Assembly (NCBI GenBank): GCA_947382865.1
Contig: CANDBF010000012.1
Span: forward strand, 1-41,342
Reading direction: 5' to 3'
DNA from: an uncultured Clostridia bacterium
Lineage (GTDB): Bacteria; Bacillota; Clostridia; Christensenellales; CAG-917
DNA length: 41,342 bases
The notes below the pieces were generated by a model. It was not told the DNA's origin, did no database searches, and was given only the letters and a program-made list of their open reading frames with translations. Numbering within the stretch: the first letter of the stretch is position 1; every line of letters begins with the position of its first letter. This document shows, in pieces, positions 32,762 to 41,227 of the stretch. The position numbers and the translations under genes are program-made.

Positions 32762-33205
32762 ATGACATATCATCCGTCAGTGTTCGAGCTGAAAAATCCC
32801 GTATCCAAGCAGGAAGCCCTTGCGCTCCACCCTATGTCGCTCGCGTTCATCGGCGACGCGGTACAGGCACTTTACACACGTACGCGCGTAACGGTGGGGG
32901 CTACTCTAAAAAAGACGGGCGCGCTTCATCACGAGGTCACAAAAGCCGTCAAAGCCGTCTCGCAGGCGGCGGAAGCTCAGAAGCTGTTGCCGCTGTTTGA
33001 TGAGGACGAACAGGATTTATTCCGCCGCGCGCGCAACTGCAAGGTTCAAACCTCCGCAAAGCACGCCGACCCCGCCGAGTACAGAAAGGCAAGCGGCTTC
33101 GAGGCAGTGCTGGGCTATCTGTATCTCACGGGAAATACGGAAAGACTTTTCAAATTTCTTTCGACCTGCTTCGAGGACACGATAACCGCGGACGGCGAAC
33201 AGTGA
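32762..33205 (+). CDS. mrnC: Mini-ribonuclease III
   Basis: RNase III-type nuclease without a double-strand RNA-binding domain; in Bacillus it matures 23S rRNA. 147 residues. The signature ALAYIGDAV appears here as SLAFIGDAVQALYTRTRV, with the catalytic aspartate, and the C-terminal FEAVLGYLYLTGNTERL supplies the second acidic site (Glu). It lies upstream of rlmB as in most Firmicutes. There is no ribosome site; the promoter places the 5' end at the ATG, so the mRNA may be leaderless. Confidence 0.93.
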   Translation: MTYHPSVFELKNPVSKQEALALHPMSLAFIGDAVQALYTRTRVTVGATLKKTGALHHEVTKAVKAVSQAAEAQKLLPLFDEDEQDLFRRARNCKVQTSAKHADPAEYRKASGFEAVLGYLYLTGNTERLFKFLSTCFEDTITADGEQ

Positions 33206-33292
33206 CAAACCGCAGTCGCCTCTGTACGCAATTCTGCTTACGGGCGACCGCAAAACCAAGAAATTTTCATTGAAAACATATCGGAGAAGCAA

Positions 33293-34015
33293 ATGTATAT
33301 TTTCGGAAGAAACCCCGTAAAAGAAGCCTATCGGGCGGGCAGAACGATAGACAAGCTGTACATGCTTAAAGGCGAGTTCGACCCCACGCTCAACTCCATA
33401 CGCGCGTTGGCAAAGGATGCGCGCACCGTTGTGAGCTACGGCGATCGCGCTATGCTCGACAAGCTGTCGGGCGGCGGCAATCATCAGGGAGTGGTCGCGG
33501 CGGTAACCGACTTTGAATATTGCGACGTCGAGGATATAATGGACGACGCGTCGGACAAGGGCGAACCCCTGCTCTTGGTTTTGCTCGACGGCATAACCGA
33601 CCCGCACAATCTGGGCGCGATTATCAGGAGCGCGGAGTGCTTCGGCGCGCACGGAATAGTCATTCCCAAGCACAGGAGCGTGAGCGTAAACGATACCGTC
33701 ATCAAGGTGGCAAGCGGCGCGACGGAGCATATAAAGGTCGCAAAGGTCACGAATATAAACGACACAATAAGAGAGCTTAAAGAACGTAATGTATGGGTTT
33801 ATGCGACTGATTTTGACGGTAAACCCCCAAAATCGGTTGATTTGAATGGAAATATTGCAATAGTGATAGGCAGCGAGGGAGACGGCATACACCGCCTCAC
33901 CAAAGAGCTTTGCGACGACGTTCTCACCATCCCGCAATACGGAAAGGTGAACAGCCTCAACGCGAGCGTTGCGGCGGGAATAGTGCTTTACGAGGCGGTG
34001 CGGCAACGCAGATAG
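33293..34015 (+). CDS. rlmB: 23S rRNA 2'-O-methyltransferase RlmB (SPOUT/TrmH family)
   Basis: Methylates G2251 of 23S rRNA using S-adenosylmethionine. 240 residues. An N-terminal substrate-binding domain (1-75, beginning FGRNPVKEAYRAGRTIDKLY) is followed by the SPOUT domain with motif 1 DGITDPHNLGAIIRSAECFGA, motif 2 IVIGSEGDGI and motif 3 VNSLNASVAAGIVLYE forming the knot. GGAG lies 8 nt before ATG. It stands between mrnC and the sigma factor, the standard order. Confidence 0.95.
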   Translation: MYIFGRNPVKEAYRAGRTIDKLYMLKGEFDPTLNSIRALAKDARTVVSYGDRAMLDKLSGGGNHQGVVAAVTDFEYCDVEDIMDDASDKGEPLLLVLLDGITDPHNLGAIIRSAECFGAHGIVIPKHRSVSVNDTVIKVASGATEHIKVAKVTNINDTIRELKERNVWVYATDFDGKPPKSVDLNGNIAIVIGSEGDGIHRLTKELCDDVLTIPQYGKVNSLNASVAAGIVLYEAVRQRR

Positions 34016-34035
34016 CCGCAGAATGTATCAAAATT

Positions 34036-34614
34036 ATGACGCGGAATAAGGACGGCTTAGATAAGGATCTGATTGACATAAAAAAAGCGCAGGACGGCGA
34101 CCTCGCGGCGGAAAACGCAGTGCTCACGGCGTGCGCCCCACTCGTCAAAGCTATCGCGCGGTCTTACTTTGTCATCGGAATCGACGGAGACGATTTGGTG
34201 CAGACGGGAATGATAGGGCTTATGCGCGCGGTGCGTACGTTTAGAGAGGACGAAGCCGCCGGCTTCAAAACCTATGCGGGACGCTGTATCAGAAACGCCA
34301 TTCTCGACGCGATACGCAAGCAGAAGTCCGCCCCCGTATCCGACGTAGATCTGGAGGACGTATTTCTGCCGTCCGAGGAGCAGGAGCCGTCCAGACTGTA
34401 TATAGAAGACGAAACCGCACGTATACTTAGCGAGACGATCGCCTCCGTGCTTTCAGAGCGCGAAGCGGACGTGCTCAAACTTTATCTGAACGCGATGTCT
34501 TATCGGGAGATTTCAGAACGGCTCGGCATGGAACAGAAACAGGTTGACAACACAATTTACTCATTCAAAAAGAAAATCAAAAAAATACTCCAAGCAAACA
34601 AAAACCGAGACTGA
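34036..34614 (+). CDS. sigH: RNA polymerase sigma factor, SigH-like
   Basis: 192 residues from the ATG at 34036, 20 nt after the rlmB stop. Region 2 is visible as DGDDLVQTGMIGLMRAVRTF with FKTYAGRCIRNAILDAIR. Region 4 is LSEREADVLKLYLNAMSYRE followed by the helix-turn-helix (ISERLGMEQKQVDNTIYSFK). Position after mrnC-rlmB matches SigH, which starts sporulation and other stationary-phase programmes in Firmicutes. It is shorter than Bacillus SigH (218). No ribosome site is seen, so coupling to rlmB is likely. The terminator contains its last codons. Confidence 0.85.
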   Translation: MTRNKDGLDKDLIDIKKAQDGDLAAENAVLTACAPLVKAIARSYFVIGIDGDDLVQTGMIGLMRAVRTFREDEAAGFKTYAGRCIRNAILDAIRKQKSAPVSDVDLEDVFLPSEEQEPSRLYIEDETARILSETIASVLSEREADVLKLYLNAMSYREISERLGMEQKQVDNTIYSFKKKIKKILQANKNRD

Positions 34615-34628
34615 ATGTCTCGGTTTTT
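34600..34628 (+). terminator. Terminator overlapping the sigma factor stop codon
   Basis: AAAAACCGAGAC and GTCTCGGTTTTT, 12 bp perfect around TGAAT; the stop codon TGA (34612-34614) is in the loop. Confidence 0.88.
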
Positions 34629-34662
34629 AATACGATTTGAATTTATCATAAGACTTTGCTAT

Positions 34663-36978
34663 CTATTCGTCTTCGCTTTGTTCGAGCGCTTCCGATATGG
34701 AATTGTACAGCGCTGAATTGCGTATGCCGTCCGCGGTATCCGCCGCCGCGCCTTTATCTTGAACGCTTACGAAGCTTCCGTCCGCCTTCGCGGTTATTCC
34801 GAATGCCTTCGCGGAGGCTTCCGCATACAGATTGTTATCGAAATTCTTGAAGGTTTCTGTCCCCGAAGCATACGAATTCGTCTCGTAAATATTCGCGCCG
34901 CAAACGCCGACTATTCCGCCGCAATACTGTGCTCCGCCCGTAATCTCACCCGTAAAACAGCTGTCTGTAACACCGCCGCCGAAGTACGTGACGGAGCTTC
35001 CGTCGTTAACGCCCAATTCGTTGACCCTGCCGATTATTCCGCCGGCAAAGCCCTGTCCGGCGGACGGATTTATATTCAGCTTGCATTCGCCGATACAAAA
35101 TTTGACGTTTCCGAAATAAACAATCATCAGAAACTGATTTATCGCGACCTCGCTAAGCCCCAATATGCCTCCCGCGTATACGTCGCGCGCGGCTACGTTC
35201 ACGTCTGCGCGGGACGCGCAGTAAACGATTTGAGCAATAGACCTCGCGGCAATTCCGCCTACGAACGCCGCCCCCTGCGAAAGCGCGGAAATCGCGCCCT
35301 CGTTCACGGATTTTACGATATTGCCGCCTATGTTTGCAATCGCGGCAATTCCGCCTGCGTAAATCCCGAATTCATTGTTTGATTGTGATGAAATCCCTCC
35401 CGCGTTTCTACATCCCTCTATCGTTCCGCTCGAAGACAGACAGATTCCCGCAGCATATGCGCTTCTGAAATCCGCAACGCTCTCCACTCTGCCCGAATTG
35501 ACGCAGTTTTTGATATACGGCGTAGCCGAAGAGGCTCTGTTCAGATAAGCTATGCCCGAAGCGGAAGCCGCGACCTCGTAGCCCTCTTCCACCTCGAACC
35601 GCGGGCAATCCGAAGCGGATGAAATTCTGCCTCTGTTCTCGCAACTTTCCACCGCGCCCGCGTTTGTAAGAACTATTCCGCAGGTGACGGGATTCCAGCC
35701 CGTATCCGACGAGATTTGCAAAAGATTTGCTTCGTTCGCGTTGCGGATGAGATATCCGTTGTTTTCGCAGCAGATGCCCGCGACGTCAAACGTATCCGAG
35801 ATAATCTCTCCGCTCACCACGCAATCCTGCACGTATCCGCCGTTTACTCCCGCCACTCCGCCGAACGAGGCGTTTGCCGACGCTTCGCCCGCAAGCGAAA
35901 ATTCCGAATAGTTCACTCTGCAATTTCTGACTATGCCGCTGTATGCGATATTGGTTGCGGCGTTGAGCTTGTAACTGTTGTTTTTTACGATTGCACCGAA
36001 TATAACCTCTTGGTCGACTACCGCTGCGTCCGCTCGCGCAAAAACTCTGCCTTTAACGTTTACGGTCACGTTATGAACGTCGCCGTAGCTAGTAAGCGCG
36101 ACAAACGCCGCGTCGGCGCTTAACGAAATATCGGCGTTTACGTTGACGGTCACGTCACTTATCGCCGCCGTCTCGGAAACGGTCGTAAATATAACGTCGC
36201 CCTGCGACTCTATCGTCATATCCGAAAACTCGCCGTTGAAATCCGCAAATCTCACGCCCTTGCCCAAAACAAACTTATGCCCTCTGCCTTTGATTTTGCA
36301 GTTTATTTTCTGAACGGAATAATTGTCGGGAACGTATATATCCTGAATGAGCGTATATTCCTGCGTTGACGCAAAATCTATCTGACTCAGCTTAGACACT
36401 TCTCCAAAGACGGGCGTAGGCATAAGCGAAACCGTAGTTACGGGCACCCCGACGATAATAATAACCGCCAACAGCGCGCACAGACAGACCGTAAGAATAT
36501 TCTTCTTTTCACGGCGGCTTAACGGTCTTTTGTCGATAACGATGCCGTCGCCCTCGAATTTTACGCCTAGCGCGTATTTTATGGAATAGACGGATTTGAG
36601 CCGCCCTCGTATTTCGGACGACGCGTAAGCCTTCGGGAACAAGCGTTTAAGCCGCCTCGTATCGTCTAAGATGAGAAGCATTTCAAGCGGCGACACCGTC
36701 TCCTTCAAATACAGGCGCAGACACTTGCCCGCTTTTTTGGAAAATTTGTCGGAAATCTCGATAGGCTCCGACATTTCCTTATATGCCGATATGCGAAGCA
36801 ATCCATCCTCGTATTTCGCGATTATCTTCCGCGACCTGTACAAATACAGCAAGGAAAGCACGGGGAATCTGCCCAGACAAAAATCCAGACACGGGGACGT
36901 CGCATTCAATGCGTCGAACGCTTTCAAGTCGTCATCCTTTATGACTTGCAGCAGATTTTCTTCAATCGGCATATCCAT
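34663..36978 (-). CDS. Membrane protein with GLUG-type beta-helix repeats
   Basis: 771 residues in three parts. Residues 1-155 form a charged cytoplasmic domain I do not recognise (starts MDMPIEENLLQVIKDDDLKA). One membrane helix follows at about 161-185. The outer part (about 190-740) is a repetitive beta-rich region with GLUG/right-handed-helix units (ASFGGVAGVNGGYVQDC, AAGICLSSSGTIEGCRNAG, YAGGIAAIANIGGNIVKSVN, CGGIVGVCGANIYETNSY). GLUG repeats occur in adhesins and peptidases; no catalytic domain is visible here. It lies 26 nt after the coiled-coil gene and is the last gene of the operon. The start lacks a strong ribosome site. Confidence 0.8.
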   Translation of the reverse strand: MDMPIEENLLQVIKDDDLKAFDALNATSPCLDFCLGRFPVLSLLYLYRSRKIIAKYEDGLLRISAYKEMSEPIEISDKFSKKAGKCLRLYLKETVSPLEMLLILDDTRRLKRLFPKAYASSEIRGRLKSVYSIKYALGVKFEGDGIVIDKRPLSRREKKNILTVCLCALLAVIIIVGVPVTTVSLMPTPVFGEVSKLSQIDFASTQEYTLIQDIYVPDNYSVQKINCKIKGRGHKFVLGKGVRFADFNGEFSDMTIESQGDVIFTTVSETAAISDVTVNVNADISLSADAAFVALTSYGDVHNVTVNVKGRVFARADAAVVDQEVIFGAIVKNNSYKLNAATNIAYSGIVRNCRVNYSEFSLAGEASANASFGGVAGVNGGYVQDCVVSGEIISDTFDVAGICCENNGYLIRNANEANLLQISSDTGWNPVTCGIVLTNAGAVESCENRGRISSASDCPRFEVEEGYEVAASASGIAYLNRASSATPYIKNCVNSGRVESVADFRSAYAAGICLSSSGTIEGCRNAGGISSQSNNEFGIYAGGIAAIANIGGNIVKSVNEGAISALSQGAAFVGGIAARSIAQIVYCASRADVNVAARDVYAGGILGLSEVAINQFLMIVYFGNVKFCIGECKLNINPSAGQGFAGGIIGRVNELGVNDGSSVTYFGGGVTDSCFTGEITGGAQYCGGIVGVCGANIYETNSYASGTETFKNFDNNLYAEASAKAFGITAKADGSFVSVQDKGAAADTADGIRNSALYNSISEALEQSEDE

Positions 36979-37004
36979 CTTTCAAGGTTTCCCGTTTTAC
37001 GCTC

Positions 37005-37727
37005 TTATTTGCTTTTGATTTTTACCTTTCTGTCCGCCGCCCATCTGTCGAAAGCGTCAAACAGATATTCCTCGTTTACGGTGCTGCCCTCGACCAAGGT
37101 CTTTAACAGCGAAGAGGTCTTCGAAAACTCGGAAATGAGTATCGATATATCCTTGCCCTGCTCGGCGACAGAAGCGGAAAGCAGCTCGTTCTCCTTGCGG
37201 ATAGATTCGATTTTGTCCGCATTCTGCTTCAACACCGCCGCGATATCCTTATTTATAAAATCGCTTATCCTCTCTATGTTCTTGTTGTAGCCGTCAAGAG
37301 ACCTCTGCAATTCTTTGAGATTGTAGGTCGTACGCTTTTCCTCGATAAGCGAATCGATGCGTTCAAGCTGACTCTGAGCGTTTCTCTCGATTTCGTCAAG
37401 AGACCCGATGCTCTTGGATACCTCCGAAAATCTCGACGACATATCCTTGACCGCCTGCGCGTATTTCTCTCCCGACGCGGCGTACTCCTCAATCCGTCTG
37501 CCCAGCTCCTGTCCGCTCTTCGCCTGCGCGTTTATCGTAGCGTGCACCTTTTCAAGCTGATTCACCGCGCCGCCAGAAAAGCTCTTTGCGAGCACGTCCA
37601 GATCGCTCCTTATCTCCTCGTAGGTCTTGCTCACCGAAAGCAGCGCGTCCTGCAACGGCGCAATCAGATTGCGGTATTCTATAAAACTGTCGATAAGCTC
37701 TTTGATGGAATTTTCATTCATAATCAT
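37005..37727 (-). CDS. Coiled-coil protein of unknown function
   Basis: 240 residues, soluble, almost entirely predicted coiled coil from 30 to 215 with heptad-like spacing of Leu, Ile and Val (EKRTTYNLKELQRSLDGYNK, ERISDFINKDIAAVLKQNAD). It resembles the rod part of methyl-accepting or AAA-associated proteins, but has no signalling hairpin, membrane helix or other domain. The C-terminus (FDRWAADRKVKIKSK) is basic. Its ATG overlaps the helicase stop (ATGA), so the two are made together. It may link the helicase to the membrane protein encoded next. Unrecognised family. Confidence 0.75.
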   Translation of the reverse strand: MIMNENSIKELIDSFIEYRNLIAPLQDALLSVSKTYEEIRSDLDVLAKSFSGGAVNQLEKVHATINAQAKSGQELGRRIEEYAASGEKYAQAVKDMSSRFSEVSKSIGSLDEIERNAQSQLERIDSLIEEKRTTYNLKELQRSLDGYNKNIERISDFINKDIAAVLKQNADKIESIRKENELLSASVAEQGKDISILISEFSKTSSLLKTLVEGSTVNEEYLFDAFDRWAADRKVKIKSK

Positions 37728-40099
37728 TTCCTCTTTGTTTTCATATTCGCGGCTTTCAGACCCTCGGCTATTTCCTCTCTGTCCCGATTAAGAGTATAGA
37801 GAATTATTCCCTTTGCAACGTCGTTGTCCTCGACGAGCGTATAAAATTTTACGATTTCCGGATCGAGCGCGCCTCCGCCCTCCGCACAGGCGTCCATAAG
37901 CGGAAACAGCTTTTCGTCACCCGAGCGCACAAACATCTCGCGCGCCTCCTGGTCCATACCCCTGCGCCAGTACTCTATGCCCGCTTCCCTGTACTTTCCG
38001 AATCTCAGATAATTCTCGTGTACGAAAATATATACGAGCATTTTGCTTCGCATCTCTTCCAAGGACAGTCTATCCGCTGTGCTGCGCGCATTTTCATACT
38101 GTTCGAGCGAACAGAATTTTTCTATTCTCTCGGCAAACTCGTCGTCGTCAATCTCAATTCTTCCGGCTATGCCTTTCAGATATGACAGCGCCTTATCCTT
38201 GTCCATACGCTCGAAGCACTCGTCAAACAAATCCGCAAAGCCCTCGGGACAGTCGGATTCGGCAACAAACAGATACTGCTTTGCTCTCGACACGCCCACG
38301 TAAAAGAGATTGAAATAATATCTGAAAACCGAATTCTCGTCCGCGACCTTTCTGTTGAGCGAAATTTTGTGAAGATATCTCCACTTGTCGGCATTGTCGC
38401 TCAGCACGTCGACGAGTATAACGGTATTGCGCTCAAGCCCCTTTGCCTCCGCAACCGTGAGAATTTCCGTCTTGCCGAGATATTTTTTCAGCTTTTCCTT
38501 CTTTTTCTGCGAGGCAACGATAACCGTTACGTTTTCAAATTTCTTTTCACCGAGCGAATAAGCGAAGCTCCTGTCCGTCACCGCAACCGCCGCGGACGGA
38601 AGAGGAGAGGCTACGCTTTCGCCTTTGAGCACAAAGCTGTGCACGCCGAATCTTCGCGTGTTCATATCGCCCAGCTTCTGCGCGATTTTTTCTATCCTCT
38701 CGGTGCTTCTGTAATTGTGTTTAAGCTGGCTTACCCCCGTCACGTCGCCGTACATCAGGCGTTTGAGATATCCGAAATTGAAATAGGACGGATTTATCAT
38801 CTGTAACGCGTCGCCGACGCAAAACAGCTTTCTGCATAGCGTTTTGATAAGACAAAGGTTGATTTGCGTAAAATCCTGCACCTCGTCTATTATCCCTACG
38901 GAATATTCCGCAGACGGTTTTGCCCCCAGCAGCTCCCTGCTCATAAGGTTGTTGTCGGTATAATTGCGCCTTTTGAGAAACTCCGCATATTCCCTCGCGA
39001 CCGAATATATTACCTCGCACTCGCGACGGGTAAAACTGTCGCTTCTCGCCTCGGCGTATTCCTCGCGCCCCATCATTTCGGCGTGAGAATCGAGCTCGTA
39101 TTTGCCGAAAATCATTCCGTATATCTCTTTGTAGATTATCTCGGGCGCGATGTTCCTTATCCTGTCGAGCGCGCCCGCAAGTCTTTTGCCCGCGCCGAGG
39201 AACTCGTTCAGAAATACCGTCTCTCCCGCAACGCGCTTGGGCTCGAACCTTTGAGCATAGATATCCTCTATAAGTCGGTATTCCACCTTATCCTTCAAAA
39301 ATGCCGATATGCGCTTCAAAACCGAAATAATCTCTCCGTCTTCGTCGACGGAAAACAAAATGCCGAGCTTGTTTTCAACCGCCTTTTTGTGATTGCCGTC
39401 AAGGAACGTTATCGATCCGTTTTCATAAGCGGATACAAAGCCGTCGATATTTTTCGTGAACAGCCCCACGCGATCCCGCGTCTCTGTGAGCAGCCCTCGC
39501 GAAAAGGTCGTGTACAGCACGGAGCCGCGATAGTTGCGGCAGGCGCAGTATACGATTTTTTCCACGCATACGTTTGTCTTGCCGCTGCCCGCAACGCCCT
39601 GCACGAGCATATTGGCGTCCTCGGTCTCTACGATTTCCCTCTGCATATCGTTCAGATACGGAAAGTTGACTATCCCGTCCGAGCCCGACACGAGATACAG
39701 TCTGGTCAGGTCTTCGTCCGAAATGCCATCGGCGGTTTTATTTATAATAAAAGAGATTTTTTCGTTTTGCGAGACGTAGTCCTTCAAACCTCTGTCAATG
39801 CCGCCCTCTATTGGGCTATCGCTTGAAAAATTATAAAAAACTATATCCTTATCCGTCAGCCTGCCATCGCCCGCCATACAGCATAAATACAGCGTGTATC
39901 TTCCGTCTTCAGTGCGCGCAGTGTAGTAGCCGCAATGAAGCGCTATATCATCCGCGAAAATGCCCTCGGCAACGCGGGATATGAACGCGTCGATTTCCAT
40001 AATCCTGCGCGTAAGCGTAATAAAGCCCTCGGTTTTGTAAACCCTTCGGTCGGAGGACAGAGCTATCCTTTTGGTGTTTGCGGTTATCCTTTGCTTCAT
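37724..40099 (-). CDS. UvrD/Rep-like superfamily 1 helicase with C-terminal helical repeats
   Basis: 791 residues. After a unique N-terminal 140 residues there is a Q-motif (YLNDMQREIVE), Walker A GVAGSGKT (168-175), Walker B IIDEVQD (403-409), motif III/IV GDALQMINP and HNYRST (461-466), EAKGLE (551-556) and the terminal motif FYVGVSRAKQYLFVAES (599-615). The first ~140 residues and the last ~150 (helical, TPR-like: YENARSTADRLSLEEM, YLRFGKYREAGIEYWRRG) are additions to a plain UvrD. No nuclease motif is visible. Start and stop both overlap neighbours by 4 nt. Substrate, RNA or DNA, cannot be decided. Confidence 0.88.
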   Translation of the reverse strand: MKQRITANTKRIALSSDRRVYKTEGFITLTRRIMEIDAFISRVAEGIFADDIALHCGYYTARTEDGRYTLYLCCMAGDGRLTDKDIVFYNFSSDSPIEGGIDRGLKDYVSQNEKISFIINKTADGISDEDLTRLYLVSGSDGIVNFPYLNDMQREIVETEDANMLVQGVAGSGKTNVCVEKIVYCACRNYRGSVLYTTFSRGLLTETRDRVGLFTKNIDGFVSAYENGSITFLDGNHKKAVENKLGILFSVDEDGEIISVLKRISAFLKDKVEYRLIEDIYAQRFEPKRVAGETVFLNEFLGAGKRLAGALDRIRNIAPEIIYKEIYGMIFGKYELDSHAEMMGREEYAEARSDSFTRRECEVIYSVAREYAEFLKRRNYTDNNLMSRELLGAKPSAEYSVGIIDEVQDFTQINLCLIKTLCRKLFCVGDALQMINPSYFNFGYLKRLMYGDVTGVSQLKHNYRSTERIEKIAQKLGDMNTRRFGVHSFVLKGESVASPLPSAAVAVTDRSFAYSLGEKKFENVTVIVASQKKKEKLKKYLGKTEILTVAEAKGLERNTVILVDVLSDNADKWRYLHKISLNRKVADENSVFRYYFNLFYVGVSRAKQYLFVAESDCPEGFADLFDECFERMDKDKALSYLKGIAGRIEIDDDEFAERIEKFCSLEQYENARSTADRLSLEEMRSKMLVYIFVHENYLRFGKYREAGIEYWRRGMDQEAREMFVRSGDEKLFPLMDACAEGGGALDPEIVKFYTLVEDNDVAKGIILYTLNRDREEIAEGLKAANMKTKRK

Positions 40100-41103
40100 A
40101 TCGTAATAAGTCCGTCAATATACGAGGCAAACTGCCCGTCCGTAAGCGGAAACGCCGCCCGCGTAAACGCTTTAAGGCGCTTATCCGTCATGGTATTACT
40201 CGCAGCGTCAAACGAAATCGGCGTATTTTTGTTTGAATACTGCGCTTTTATATCGGCTTCCATACGCTTTTTCTCCTCACGCCCGCGAATATCTTCAAGT
40301 CTCTTATTTATAGTTTCCAAAGCGCGCTGTTTGTTTCTTAGCTGAGACCGCTCGTCCTGACACACCACGCTGAGACCCGACGGCAGATGAGTGACGCGCA
40401 CAGCGGTTTCCACCTTGTTTACGTTCTGTCCGCCCGCGCCGCCCGAATGGAATACGTCTATCTTCAAATCCTGCTCCGACACTTTTTCGACCGCAGCGAC
40501 AGGCGTGACGGCAAAGCACAGATCTTCGCTCTTCGCCGGCGCGATATAAACCTTGTGCGCGCCGACAAGCGACGCGAGTCTGACGGTTATATCCTCTCCG
40601 ACCGCCAGAAACGAAATTTCCCGAACATATCCGTCGTTTGCGGAAGCCGTCTTTTCCGCCTCGATTTTTGCCCCGCGGGAAAGCAGATAATTTTTTACAA
40701 GCCCGCTGAAAGCCACGCCTATTTTTGACGAACCCGCTTTGAACTTAAATCTGCAATACGCGCGCTCCTCGACATGCCTGCAACCCAACTCGTCCGAGAG
40801 TGCCGCAGATATGCGCGCAGCCTTTTTCTTTAACGTCGAAATCTCCTCGTATATCGCGGAACGCTCCTCGAAATCGGTTGCGTCAGACAAAAGCGCCGCC
40901 GTGGATTTTTCCTCTTCCAACGTCGATATAAGCGCGGACTGCTTATCCTTTATCGATTTGAGCTTATTATATTTTGACAAAACGGACAGATAGTATGCCT
41001 TGTCCGCCTGCACCTCGGGATATTCAAGAAGCTCTTCGGTCGCCTCAAAATCCGCTATCGCGGCTTTTGAAGTCTCGATAATTCCGTCGTAAATGCCGTA
41101 CAT
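40096..41103 (-). CDS. Divergent class I peptide chain release factor homologue
   Basis: 335 residues with the full class I release-factor layout: an N-terminal coiled-coil domain (1-105), the codon-recognition fold (about 110-215) and the peptidyl-hydrolase domain with GGQ at 224-226 (SGGAGGQNVNKVETAVRVTH) and DERSQLRNKQRAL after it. Standard RF1 and RF2 read stop codons with PxT or SPF and an HTS motif. Here the matching place reads HKVYIAPAKSEDLCFAV, so PxT is PAK and HTS is absent. It is unlikely to be the cell's PrfA or PrfB and more likely acts in ribosome rescue or another specialised termination. It is the first gene of the operon and overlaps the helicase start by 4 nt. No ribosome site is visible. 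Confidence 0.82.
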   Translation of the reverse strand: MYGIYDGIIETSKAAIADFEATEELLEYPEVQADKAYYLSVLSKYNKLKSIKDKQSALISTLEEEKSTAALLSDATDFEERSAIYEEISTLKKKAARISAALSDELGCRHVEERAYCRFKFKAGSSKIGVAFSGLVKNYLLSRGAKIEAEKTASANDGYVREISFLAVGEDITVRLASLVGAHKVYIAPAKSEDLCFAVTPVAAVEKVSEQDLKIDVFHSGGAGGQNVNKVETAVRVTHLPSGLSVVCQDERSQLRNKQRALETINKRLEDIRGREEKKRMEADIKAQYSNKNTPISFDAASNTMTDKRLKAFTRAAFPLTDGQFASYIDGLITI

Positions 41104-41109
41104 GGATAT

Positions 41110-41137
41110 AGTATATCATTGATTAAGAAATAAAGAA
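41110..41137 (-). promoter_or_regulatory. Possible promoter abutting the release-factor homologue
   Basis: On the minus strand TTCTTT, 16-nt spacer, TATACT, then 6 nt to ATG. The -35 is weak, the -10 good. Confidence 0.35.
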
Positions 41138-41227
41138 AGTGAATATATTCAAGGCGCCGGCTTATTAAAATGTTTTAATAATAGAAGAATAAGTTTTTAC
41201 GCAAAAAAGTTTAGAGAGGTAAAACGC

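Noticed and set aside
36979..37004. Separate promoter for the GLUG gene
   Set aside because: The 26-nt gap is too short and has no -10/-35 pattern; read-through from the coiled-coil gene is simpler.
40096..41103. Calling the release-factor homologue prfA
   Set aside because: The stop-codon motifs are missing, and the neighbours are not those of prfA (prmC, rpmE).
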